Translations under genes and position numbers: made by a program
DNA from: an uncultured Clostridium sp.
GTDB taxonomy: Bacteria > Bacillota > Clostridia > Lachnospirales > Lachnospiraceae
Direction: 5' to 3'
Assembly: GCA_947253885.1 (NCBI GenBank)
Contig: CAMYAO010000002.1
Coordinates: forward strand, 84,183 to 148,182
Length of the DNA: 64,000 nt
The notes under the pieces: generated by a model
Database searches by the model: none
Told to the model about the DNA's origin: nothing
What the model saw: only the letters and a program-made list of their open reading frames with translations
In this document: piece by piece, positions 7,867 through 16,247 of the stretch
Layout of the letters: every line of letters begins with the position of its first letter
Position numbering within the stretch: position 1 is the first letter of the stretch

Positions 7867-8837
7867 TTACTTCAACAAAAAATCTCTGTCCTGGCAACCT
7901 GTTCCACAATATAAATAGGTTCTGTCCGGAACATCATTTAAATCATCCTCATCGATCTCAGCAACGCAACGAGCCGTAAAACCGTCACCCATATACCAAC
8001 GTAATGGGAAACAATAGAATCTGAAACGTTTGCCTTTTACTTTTTCAAGATCACCGCCAAGATTTTCTACACCAACGATACCGTGTCCGAGCATTGTCTA
8101 ATGGCATAGCTCCCATGTTCCCCAGCATCCGATTGCTTCTAACTCACCGAATTTTTCATCATAAACTTCCTGTCCGTGAATACGGATATATTCAAATTTA
8201 TCAAATTCAGCATAAGCTTCTTCACCAAACTGCTGTTTGTCCTCTTCTACGATTGGCTGACCTGAAGTACCCAACAGGTTCATTCTTGTCATACCGTTAT
8301 TACCCATAGCTGTGTGCAATGGGTGATCCAGTACCTGCATATCCATAGCAACACATTTTACTTTTTGATCTACAAACCACTGTCCTGCTTCCCTTCCGGT
8401 TCCACATGAATAGTGATAATATTTTTTTGTATCATCAAACTTTAAGTTCTTTCCGGTAGCCAGACAAAGCACCATACCTTCCAACTCATTGCTGTCAGGA
8501 TCAATACCTGCACGACGACAAGCATCATCAAGGTGTTTTTTACCGATCAGACCCCAGCGCTCTACCTGAATATCAAGACATACTGCATCTCCTGTATACG
8601 CATCGATATGCATTTCATGAGTATAACGAGCTCTTTTTCCGTCAAACTCTACTTCCATAACGTGACGAGGTGCATCACAGTGTGTACCGGTATGCATGAT
8701 ACAGCCGATATACTGAGTTAAAACACCGCCTTTTGCCATTGTATGCTTTGAATCGATAACTGGTTTATCGAAATATGGACAACGTGGAATCTCTGCACTA
8801 AAAGGATGTGTCAAGTCAACAAATAATTTTTTCCCAT
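7867..8837 (-). pseudogene. Cyclase-family (kynurenine formamidase-like) hydrolase, broken
   Basis: Members are metal-dependent hydrolases related to kynurenine formamidase. The natural start is the ATG at 8837-8835 (GGAGG upstream); reading gives MGK and then goes out of frame because a run of A has six instead of the seven needed, after which the proper frame resumes as FVDLTHPFSAEIP. The metal motif HTGTHCDAPRH is intact. At 8098-8100 a TAG interrupts the reading after GCWGTWELCH; the same frame continues for 75 codons (GHGIVGVENLGG, RWYMGDGFTARC). One single-base deletion and one nonsense codon separate it from an ordinary gene of about 320 residues. It could give a shortened protein only from an internal start. 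Confidence 0.85.
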
Positions 8838-8916
8838 TTTAAAATCCTCCAAATTTACTATTTCAATTTATATCACAACGTCATATTGACTTTGTAATAG
8901 GCTGACAAATTATATA

Positions 8917-9521
8917 TTACTTTCCATATACCATCTTGATCAAATATTTATTCAAACCATCTTTAGAAGCCTGAATCTCTTCCTCCGACCATTTCATAAA
9001 TCCCTCACCTGACTTAAATCCGAGTTTTCCTTCTTCTTTCATCTTTGTAAGAAGTGGAGACGGTTCATGTGAATCTTCTAAATACTGAAGCACATAGTTA
9101 TGAATATTGTAAGTCAATTCTGTTCCAACCATATCTGAATTTTCGATTGGTGCTAGTTGTGGCAATCGCAAACCGAAACTGTATTTTACCGCATCATCAA
9201 CAGTCTTGGCATCTGCAATACCATGTTCTACAATAGAGATTGCTTCTCTCCAAAGAGCATGTTGCATTCTGTTTGCAATAAATCCCGGAACATCCTTCTT
9301 ACAGAAAACAGGTTTCTTACCGGTTCTAGTCATAACAGCCATAACAGTTTCGATTACTTCTTCACTTGTATCAGCCGTCTTTACAACCTCTACAAGCGGA
9401 ATCAAAAATGCCGGATTCCAAAAGTGAGTTCCGCAGATCCTTCCAAACCTGAGAGAATCTGTGCAATAGCACTTCCCATCATGCCGCCACCACAAACTAA
9501 AAATCTCTTAATCTCTCTCAT
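8917..9521 (-). pseudogene. 3-hydroxyacyl-CoA dehydrogenase family, internally deleted and out of frame
   Basis: These NAD-dependent enzymes oxidise 3-hydroxyacyl-CoA (butyrate or amino acid fermentation). From the ATG at 9521-9519 (AGGAG, 7 bases) the reading is MREIKRFLVCGGGMMGSAIA, the normal Rossmann start, and continues to about residue 33. It then meets, in a different frame, the family's mid-protein segment RICGTHFWNPAFLIP; everything after that to the C-terminus is intact (CKKDVPGFIANRMQ, GFKSGEGFMKW). Roughly 80-90 residues of the NAD-binding domain are lost at the junction near 9430, and the frame is not kept. The remaining 192-codon open stretch has no cofactor site, so it is not a functional enzyme. 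Confidence 0.88.
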
Positions 9522-9568
9522 TGTTTCTCCTAACACAAATCAAATTCTAAATACTGCATAAAAGTTGA

Positions 9569-10381
9569 TTAACAGGTTAGATATCCGCCTGAGCAGTCAC
9601 ATGCTGAACCGGTAATGTAGTTAGAAGCATTTGAAGAGAGGAAGATTGCATATCCTGCAAAATCATCCGGTTCTGCCAAACGTCCGATCGGCTCACGTTT
9701 CATAAAGTTTTTATATACTTCTGATTCTTTATCAAACATCCACTCTGTAAGATCACTGCGGAATACAGTTGGGCAAAGCGCATTTACATTGATACCGTAT
9801 TTTGCACTTAAATCGCAAGCCATTGATGCAACCATCAAATCTGCTCCACCCTTTGAAGTAGAGTAAGCGGTGTATCCTGCCATACCGCGTTTTGAACGCT
9901 GAGAAGTAACTATAACGATTCGTCCACCCTGTCCGGAAGGAATATTTTCAGCACCGTTCAACTGTTTTACCATCTGTTATGCAACGTATTTGCAAACAAC
10001 ATAAACAGATTTGCAATCAGCATCCATTACATACTGCCAAGCTTCTACAGACTGCTCCAGAATGTTCTGAGGTTTGTTGAATCCGTGGCATACTGCTAAG
10101 ATATTGATTTCGCCGTATTTAGCAACAACATCTGCAACTAATTTTGTTACATCTGCCTCTACTGCAGGATCTGCAGTGGAATAAGCACTCTCCAATCCTT
10201 CTGCATCAAATTCTTCTTTTAAGGCCTGAAGTTTCTCTGCATTACGACCGGTCATGTAAACCTTTGCACCGGCATATGCGTATGCTTTTGCTCAAACAGT
10301 ACCTAATGCATCGGTTACTAATGCTACTTTTCCTTCTACTGAAAACATGTTTTCAACAAAGTCTTTCTGAATGTTTACCAT
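9569..10381 (-). pseudogene. Short-chain dehydrogenase/reductase with two in-frame stops
   Basis: An SDR-family NAD(P)-dependent oxidoreductase of about 270 codons. The start (10381-10379) has AGGAGG 8 bases upstream. Codon 30 is TGA (10292-10294), inside the glycine-rich cofactor loop (VTDALGTV then the stop), and codon 135 is TAA (9977-9979), after VVCKYVA. All three pieces are in one frame and otherwise well conserved: NILAVCHGFN, the catalytic YTAYSTSKGG (Tyr and Lys) and a C-terminus ITGSACDCSGGYL. No deletion is visible. As the first gene of the operon, its stops probably also weaken expression of the genes behind it. Confidence 0.88.
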
Positions 10382-10560
10382 TTGAATTCTCCTCCTGTAA
10401 TTATAGTGATCTGCCTTAGTATTTATAAGTAATAAATACGTTAAAAAATGGTCAATCACCAGCACATTTCATTAATATCAGTATATTGAATTATTTTTTA
10501 TTCAATACATACAATTTTGTTATTTAGATACCGTACGGTAACCTACCTCATTTGTACAAT
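10382..10560. promoter_or_regulatory. Control region of the decayed operon, with palindromes
   Basis: This 179-base AT-rich gap holds a perfect 12-base palindrome TACCGTACGGTA at 10529-10540 and an inverted repeat TATTGAAT-N8-ATTCAATA at about 10484-10507. Both lie upstream of the SDR gene, where a regulator would bind. A TTGACC at about 10450 has only a weak -10 partner. No gene is seen in the stretch and no clear terminator for the G3E gene before it. Confidence 0.45.
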
Positions 10561-11508
10561 CTAATTAAAATATATAAGAGGATCTAATGGTGCCGGCTGC
10601 TCTTTTACTTCGATCGGATATAATACAATTCCGTCTGCATCGTACTCCTTTATGTACTCTTTTTTTGCTCTGGCAGTGATCAACTGCCATGATTTATGAG
10701 AAATTCCGGGGGCTGCCAGATATCCTTTGCACCGATATCCGATAAATTGGGTATCATCTTCACAGCAGGTCATAGCAAATCTCCCCCCTACAAATTCAGG
10801 CTGATTTTTAAATTGATCCTTGGGACGATAGATATACCCCAGGAACTCTATCACTTTTCCATCATAGCGTTCCGGATGCTCCTGACTGTCCATAAAAAAA
10901 ATCCCAAAATCCGCATCCGATATTTCCAATTTTTCCTGTTGAATATCATATGGAAGCTGCTCATTGACATTTTCTATAATTGTTCCGTCAGATCGTTCAT
11001 ATACTATAACAGCCTTTCGATTATATGCCTTTATTGTCCCCCGAAAGGAGGACAGAGGCATACTCTCATCTACTCGATTTAACAAGACCAGATCTGCTCC
11101 AAACATCTGCTCCATTATCATAGAGCGCATATTGGTCAGATACAGTTGGAACGTGGTGGCATCTACTGTTGCCAGATGCTGAACCAATTCCCAACCGGTC
11201 GGAAGTTTCATTTCCAAAATCTTCGCAACTTCCCATGTTCCGTTGTATTCAATAAAGACCTGCTCCGGTCTGTATCGGAAATCGTACATCTGCAAAGTTT
11301 CTAATGTAAATTCCTCCTCTGATTCAATATATACAATTTCCACTCCTATTTTTTTATATGCATTTACATCAAATTCTTTTTCACCCTCTTCACATACAAT
11401 AATCAGACCTTTTCCATCTGAAAAATCACCTTCTAACAATGTCTGATCAATTAACGTGGTTTTTCCGCTGTCCATAAAGCCGGTAAATAAATAAACTGCT
11501 GCATCCAT
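10561..11508 (-). CDS. G3E-type (CobW-like) GTPase domain fused to DUF1980/TIGR03943-like domain
   Basis: A 315-residue protein. Residues 1-190 form a divergent G3E P-loop GTPase: Walker A GFMDSGKTT at 10-18, and LNRVDE as the NKxD-like base motif. The CxCC metal motif typical of COG0523 proteins is absent. Residues about 215-315 (DGKVIEFLGYIYRP, RFAMTCCEDDTQFIGY) match the C-terminal domain of the TIGR03943/DUF1980 membrane-permease partner proteins, here without membrane helices. It begins 13 bases after the His-rich G3E gene, so the two are co-transcribed. Role in metal delivery is likely by family; the metal is unknown. Confidence 0.75.
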   Translation of the reverse strand: MDAAVYLFTGFMDSGKTTLIDQTLLEGDFSDGKGLIIVCEEGEKEFDVNAYKKIGVEIVYIESEEEFTLETLQMYDFRYRPEQVFIEYNGTWEVAKILEMKLPTGWELVQHLATVDATTFQLYLTNMRSMIMEQMFGADLVLLNRVDESMPLSSFRGTIKAYNRKAVIVYERSDGTIIENVNEQLPYDIQQEKLEISDADFGIFFMDSQEHPERYDGKVIEFLGYIYRPKDQFKNQPEFVGGRFAMTCCEDDTQFIGYRCKGYLAAPGISHKSWQLITARAKKEYIKEYDADGIVLYPIEVKEQPAPLDPLIYFN

Positions 11509-11521
11509 ATCTCATTTTTCC

Positions 11522-12655
11522 TTATCTTAATTCAAATAATTGTTCCAGTTTTTTCTCATCCAGATCAGTTCCGATCACGCAAAGACGCCCTGTATATTCA
11601 GGTTTTCCCTCTCTTACTTCATATTCATCCGCAACTAAATCAAAATAAATCCATTCTTCACTGTCTGCAGATGGAACCATTCCCTTTGCACGAAGGATTA
11701 CACCGTACGTTTCATCATTGGTCAATGTTTTCAGAATTGTTTTGATTGAAGAATCGGAATAGCGATGCGGAGTCTCTCTTCCCCAACTTGTAAATATTTC
11801 ATCTGCATGATGATCATGATGATGTCCACAACTGCAAACACCGTGGTCATCATAATGATGTTCGTGAGCATGATGATGCTCATGCTCATGATGGTGCTCA
11901 TGCTCATGGTGGTGCTCATGCTCATGATGGTGCTCATGCTCATGGTGGTGCTCATGCTCATGATGATGCTCGTGCTCATGATGATGCTCGTGAACATGAT
12001 CATGCTCGTGAACATGATCATGCGCCTTTAGCTCCGCCATCAAATCCTCCATAAAATCTTTTTGCTGCTCCACTGCTTCCAGAATCTGCTTTCCTTCCAG
12101 CTCTTCCCACGGAGTCGTGATAATCCTGGCTTTCGGATTTACCTCTTGAATCTGTTTTACACACAATTCCAGTTTCTCCGGTGTGATGTTTTGTGTTCTG
12201 CTCAACACCACCGTTGTTGCATTTGCAATCTGGTCATTAAAAAACTCTCCGAATGCTTTCATCTGTCTGGTTGCTTTTAATGAATTGGCAACGGTTATTA
12301 ATGCATTCAGCTTTACATCGTACTTTTGCTCCATTTCTTTGACCGGAATCATGATATCGGAAAGCTTTCCTACACCGGACGGCTCAATCAAAATACGATC
12401 CGGATGGTAGGTCTCGATTACCTCTGTCAGACTTTTGGAAAAATCACCAACCAAAGTACAACAAATACAACCGGAATTCAGCTCCTTGATCTCAATTCCT
12501 GCATCTTTTAAAAAGCCGCTGTCAATCCCGACTTCTCCATACTCATTCTCTACCAATACTACCTGTTCCCCTGCAAACACTTCTTCCAACAGTTTTTTAA
12601 TTAATGTTGTTTTGCCCGCACCTAAAAAACCTGAAATAATATCAATTTTTGTCAT
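11522..12655 (-). CDS. G3E-family GTPase with long histidine-rich metal-binding insert
   Basis: A 377-residue COG0523/CobW-family protein (metal chaperone or metal-homeostasis GTPase). It has Walker A GFLGAGKTT at 9-17, a canonical metal-binding GCICC at 62-66, and switch residues EPSGVG. The base-specificity motif expected as NKxD reads SRTQ, which is unusual. Between the GTPase and the C-terminal CobW_C domain (about 300-377) lies a region of about 65 residues, 215-280, made of repeating His/Glu units followed by CSCGHHHDHH. It follows the ABC exporter gene by 12 bases and precedes a second G3E gene by 13. Such His tracts store or buffer zinc or nickel in relatives. Confidence 0.88.
   Translation of the reverse strand: MTKIDIISGFLGAGKTTLIKKLLEEVFAGEQVVLVENEYGEVGIDSGFLKDAGIEIKELNSGCICCTLVGDFSKSLTEVIETYHPDRILIEPSGVGKLSDIMIPVKEMEQKYDVKLNALITVANSLKATRQMKAFGEFFNDQIANATTVVLSRTQNITPEKLELCVKQIQEVNPKARIITTPWEELEGKQILEAVEQQKDFMEDLMAELKAHDHVHEHDHVHEHHHEHEHHHEHEHHHEHEHHHEHEHHHEHEHHHEHEHHHAHEHHYDDHGVCSCGHHHDHHADEIFTSWGRETPHRYSDSSIKTILKTLTNDETYGVILRAKGMVPSADSEEWIYFDLVADEYEVREGKPEYTGRLCVIGTDLDEKKLEQLFELR
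11860..12021. repeat. Nine tandem 18-bp units coding the His-rich segment
   Basis: Nine consecutive units of 18 bases (first at 11860-11877, last at 12004-12021), each coding six residues of the pattern HHEHEH or close variants. Central units are nearly identical, alternating one base, while those at both ends have drifted. This is the signature of growth by slippage or unequal exchange, so copy number may vary between strains without frame loss. Confidence 0.9.
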
Positions 12656-12667
12656 AATAATCCCTTT

Positions 12668-14413
12668 CTACATAGAAACACTGTCAAATTGAAGCTGATA
12701 CAGACCTTTGTATATACCATTCTGATGCATCAATTCTTCATGTGTTCCGCTTTCTTCAATTCCGTTATCAGTTAAAACTATAATTCTTTGTGCATTGCGA
12801 ATCGTGGAAAGACGATGTGCAATTACAAATGTGGTTCGATTTTTTGCCAATCTTTCTAAAGATTGCTGCACTATTCGCTCGCTTTCATTGTCCAGAGCAG
12901 AAGTTGCTTCATCAAAGATCAGGACAGGCGGATTTTTCAAAAATACCCTCGCAATAGAAAGCCTTTGTTTTTGACCTCCTGACAGTTTTACTCCTCTTTG
13001 TCCGATATCTGTATCATATCCATCCGGAAAACTCATAATAAACTCATGTGCATTTGCATTTTTTGCCGCCTCTACCACTTCCTCCATTGTTGCATCCGGT
13101 TTTCCATAGCGAATATTATCCGCTATAGTTCCTGCAAACAGATATACATCCTGCTGTACCATTCCGATATTACTTCTCAGAGAAGACAAATGAACGGTAC
13201 GAATATCCTTCCCGTCAAACAAAATCTTCCCGGACTTAGTATCATAAAATCTCGGTATTAAACTGCAAAGCGTCGACTTTCCTGCTCCTGAACTCCCTAC
13301 CAATGCAATATATTCTCCTGCAGATACGTTCAGATTTACATGATTTAAAACCATCTGTTCTGAATCTTCATACTGAAAAGAAACATCACAAAAAGACACA
13401 TCTCCCTTTACATCGGCTAACATCACTGCATCGGGAGCATCTGAAACATCCGGTTCTATTGCCAGTATTTCTGTAAAACGTTCAAATCCTGCATAGCCGT
13501 TCTGAAATTGCTCTGTAAAATCTACCAGAGTTTTAATCGGATCGGTAAACACATTGATATATAATAAAAAAGCGATCAGATCGGAGATGCTTAAGACACC
13601 TCTTGTCAGCATTATACCACCAAATAATAAAACTACTACTGTTATTGCAGCAGTAAACCCCTGAAGTCCTGCCTGATATCCGCCCATATATCGATAACTG
13701 TTTTTCTTGGCAGATAAAAATCCTTTATTTCCGATTTTAAATTTTTGTTGTTCAATTTCTTCATTTGCAAAAGACTTTACTACTCGAATACCGGATAGAT
13801 TATCCTCTATCTGTGCATTAATGTCCGCAATCTTATTTCTATTTTCCCGAAAAGCCCGCTTCATTTTCTTATTATAAAAATAGGCATACAGTAACATAGG
13901 AATTACCGGCGCAAATGCAGCCGGTGTCAATTCCGGACTGATGGTCAGCATAATAAAAAGAGCTCCGATTATTTTTATAATGGAAATAACAATATTTTCC
14001 GGTCCATGATGTAAAAGTTCACAGATATCAAACAGATCCGTTGTGATTCTGGACATCAGTTGCCCCACTTTTTGATTATCATAAAAATGAAAGGACAGTT
14101 TCTGTAAATGTTCAAATATTTCAGCTCTCATATCATATTCCATTTTTGCTCCCATTACATGACCGTAATTAGAAATATAATAATTGCAGTAACACTGTAG
14201 CAAAATTAGCACAAACAAACCGATACATACCTTTACAATAGTTAAAAACGCTTCTTGTGTTCCTTTTGTACTGACGTGTGCCGTTATAAAGCGAACTGCT
14301 AACGGTATTACCAATGCAATCACCGCTGAAACAAATGCAAAAAACATATCTGTATAAAATGCTTTTTTATACGGTCTGTAGTATGAAAACATTTTCTTTA
14401 AATTTTCTTTCAT
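12668..14413 (-). CDS. ABC exporter (fused membrane and ATPase domains, ABCB/MsbA-like)
   Basis: A 581-residue half-transporter that should act as a dimer in the inner membrane. Residues 1-315 hold six predicted membrane helices; residues 335-581 hold the nucleotide-binding domain with Walker A GSSGAGKST, Q-loop MVQQDVYLFAG, signature LSGGQKQR, Walker B VLIFDEATSALD and the switch histidine in IAHRLSTI. The substrate is not predictable from this; the family covers drugs, lipids and peptides. It is first in a unit with the two G3E proteins, which may hint at a metal-linked or cofactor-linked substrate. The start has GGAGA upstream, and the argS terminator sits just before it. Confidence 0.9.
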   Translation of the reverse strand: MKENLKKMFSYYRPYKKAFYTDMFFAFVSAVIALVIPLAVRFITAHVSTKGTQEAFLTIVKVCIGLFVLILLQCYCNYYISNYGHVMGAKMEYDMRAEIFEHLQKLSFHFYDNQKVGQLMSRITTDLFDICELLHHGPENIVISIIKIIGALFIMLTISPELTPAAFAPVIPMLLYAYFYNKKMKRAFRENRNKIADINAQIEDNLSGIRVVKSFANEEIEQQKFKIGNKGFLSAKKNSYRYMGGYQAGLQGFTAAITVVVLLFGGIMLTRGVLSISDLIAFLLYINVFTDPIKTLVDFTEQFQNGYAGFERFTEILAIEPDVSDAPDAVMLADVKGDVSFCDVSFQYEDSEQMVLNHVNLNVSAGEYIALVGSSGAGKSTLCSLIPRFYDTKSGKILFDGKDIRTVHLSSLRSNIGMVQQDVYLFAGTIADNIRYGKPDATMEEVVEAAKNANAHEFIMSFPDGYDTDIGQRGVKLSGGQKQRLSIARVFLKNPPVLIFDEATSALDNESERIVQQSLERLAKNRTTFVIAHRLSTIRNAQRIIVLTDNGIEESGTHEELMHQNGIYKGLYQLQFDSVSM

Positions 14414-14430
14414 ATAGTTCTCCTGAGTTT

Positions 14431-14466
14431 AAAAGAACCTGCTATCATCTGTAGAAGATAGCAGGT
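14431..14466 (-). terminator. Terminator after argS
   Basis: A perfect 10-base stem (14437-14446 and 14457-14466) followed on the minus strand by CTTTT. It starts 7 bases past the argS stop. Confidence 0.8.
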
Positions 14467-14472
14467 ATATCA

Positions 14473-16242
14473 TTACATTTTTTCCGGAGCCGTAAATCCT
14501 AATAGATCAATACATAATTCCAGAATATTTTTTGTAAGAATCAAAAGAGACAGATATCCCTTTTGCAGATTCTCATTTTCTGTTGCCAGAATCTTTGTCT
14601 CATGATAAAAACGATTCAGTGCATTTGACAGCTCATAAATATACGCACAAACTTTATGTGGTGCAGACTCCAAAAAAGCGGTCTCTACAACAGAAGAAAA
14701 CTCCGACAGCTTCAGCATCAATGCTTTCTGACTTTCACTTTGTGCCTGTGGTATCCCTGTAAACTGAGCCTCTGCCCCGGTCATATTCTCGTATTTTCCC
14801 AGAATAGACTTAATACGAACAATGGTATACAAAATATACGGTCCGGTATTTCCCTCAAACGATGTAAACCTTTCCACATCAAATACATAATCCTTGGATG
14901 CCTGATTCGACAGATCTCCATACTTTACAGCAGATAATGCCACAATTTTTGCCGTATTTCTTGCTTCTGCATCAGACATTGTCGCATTTTCAGAGATCTT
15001 TTGGTACATTTGTTCTTCAATCTCATTTAACAGAGACTCTAAACGCATCACACCTCCGGCTCTTGTTTTAAACGGCTTTCCGTCTTTTCCGTTCATCGTA
15101 CCGAATCCGATAAACTGAAGCTTTGTATCCTCTTCTACCAAGCCGGTCTTTCTTGCACACCGAAATACCTGTGTGAAATACAGGTCCTGTCTTTTATCTA
15201 CCACATATTGGATCTTATCCGGATGATACTCCTTCATTCTCCAGATAATCGTTGCCAAATCTGTTGTATTATACAAAGAAGCTCCATCTGATTTCAAGAT
15301 CATACATGGGGGTACTTCCTTTGTATCTGTCTCTTCTTTTACATCTACCACCAAAGCTCCGTCACTGATATATGCATACCCCTCTTCCTTCATTTTGTGA
15401 ACCATATCCGGAATATAAGGCTGGGCATCCGATTCACCCTTCCACAGATCAAATGTCACCTGAAGCTTTTCATAATTTTTCTTTAAATCCGTTACGGAAA
15501 TTTGAATAATATGCTGCCAGATAGCACGATAGCCTCTGCGTCCCTGTTGCAGCTCATAAGTCGCAGCTAGCGCCGCCTCTTTATAGGTTTCATCCTCTTT
15601 TGATTTTGCGGATGCATACGGGTAAATTTCTTCTAATTCCGAAATAGTAAACGGAGCCTCTTTCGGATAGTCTCCCTCAAATGTATCATCAAAATAGGGA
15701 AGCTCCGGTTTTCTTTTTGCCAACTCTGTAATAATGAGTCCCATTTGAAAGCCCCAATCCCCCAAATGGACATCTCCGATTACATTGTGTCCTACAAAAC
15801 GGGAGATCCGTTTCAGACTCTCGCCGATGATTGCTGCTCTTAAGTGACCGACATGAAGCGGCTTCGCTACATTCGGTCCGCCATAATCAATCATAATAGT
15901 TCGCATCTCACCGTTTTTCTCAAATCCGAATTTATCCGAACGGTACATAGTATTCAGGTATTCCGTCAAAAAAGATTTCGAAAGCTTAAAATTTAAAAAT
16001 CCCGGTTTTACAGCTTCTACACTTTCAAACATTTCCTGTGTCTGCAGCACTTCTGCCACCTTTTCCGCTATCCGGATCGGCGCGGTTTTATATTCTTTTG
16101 CCGCTGCCAATGCTCCGTTGCACTGAAACTCACACAAATCCGGACGGTTGGAAAGAGTTACCTTTCCATATTTTTTATCATAGTCACTGTCAGAAAACGC
16201 AGATTCCACTGCATTTTCAATTAATTGAATCATCTGTTTCAT
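14473..16242 (-). CDS. argS: Arginyl-tRNA synthetase
   Basis: Charges tRNA-Arg (class I synthetase). The 589 residues include the N-terminal tRNA D-arm-binding domain (1-110), the HIGH-class motif HVGHLRAA at 130-137 after DYGGPNVAKPL, and the C-terminal DALR anticodon-binding domain ending LLGFTAPEKM. As in many ArgRS, there is no typical KMSKS; MNGKDGKPFKTRAGG occupies that place. The gene starts 5 bases after the sortase gene and ends at a strong terminator, so the two form one transcript. No T-box leader is present. Confidence 0.97.
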   Translation of the reverse strand: MKQMIQLIENAVESAFSDSDYDKKYGKVTLSNRPDLCEFQCNGALAAAKEYKTAPIRIAEKVAEVLQTQEMFESVEAVKPGFLNFKLSKSFLTEYLNTMYRSDKFGFEKNGEMRTIMIDYGGPNVAKPLHVGHLRAAIIGESLKRISRFVGHNVIGDVHLGDWGFQMGLIITELAKRKPELPYFDDTFEGDYPKEAPFTISELEEIYPYASAKSKEDETYKEAALAATYELQQGRRGYRAIWQHIIQISVTDLKKNYEKLQVTFDLWKGESDAQPYIPDMVHKMKEEGYAYISDGALVVDVKEETDTKEVPPCMILKSDGASLYNTTDLATIIWRMKEYHPDKIQYVVDKRQDLYFTQVFRCARKTGLVEEDTKLQFIGFGTMNGKDGKPFKTRAGGVMRLESLLNEIEEQMYQKISENATMSDAEARNTAKIVALSAVKYGDLSNQASKDYVFDVERFTSFEGNTGPYILYTIVRIKSILGKYENMTGAEAQFTGIPQAQSESQKALMLKLSEFSSVVETAFLESAPHKVCAYIYELSNALNRFYHETKILATENENLQKGYLSLLILTKNILELCIDLLGFTAPEKM

Positions 16243-16247
16243 TTACT

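Noticed and set aside
7700..10294. UGA recoding as Trp or selenocysteine
   Set aside because: Broken genes here also contain TAA and TAG stops and frameshifts, no SECIS-like hairpin was seen after the TGA codons, and the positions are Trp or loop residues, not catalytic Cys/Sec sites.
11860..12021. CRISPR array
   Set aside because: Units are contiguous 18-bp coding repeats without spacers.
11731..12031. Open reading frames opposite or offset to the His-rich array
   Set aside because: They are runs of Met/Leu/Ile or Ser/Thr produced by the 18-bp repeat in other frames.
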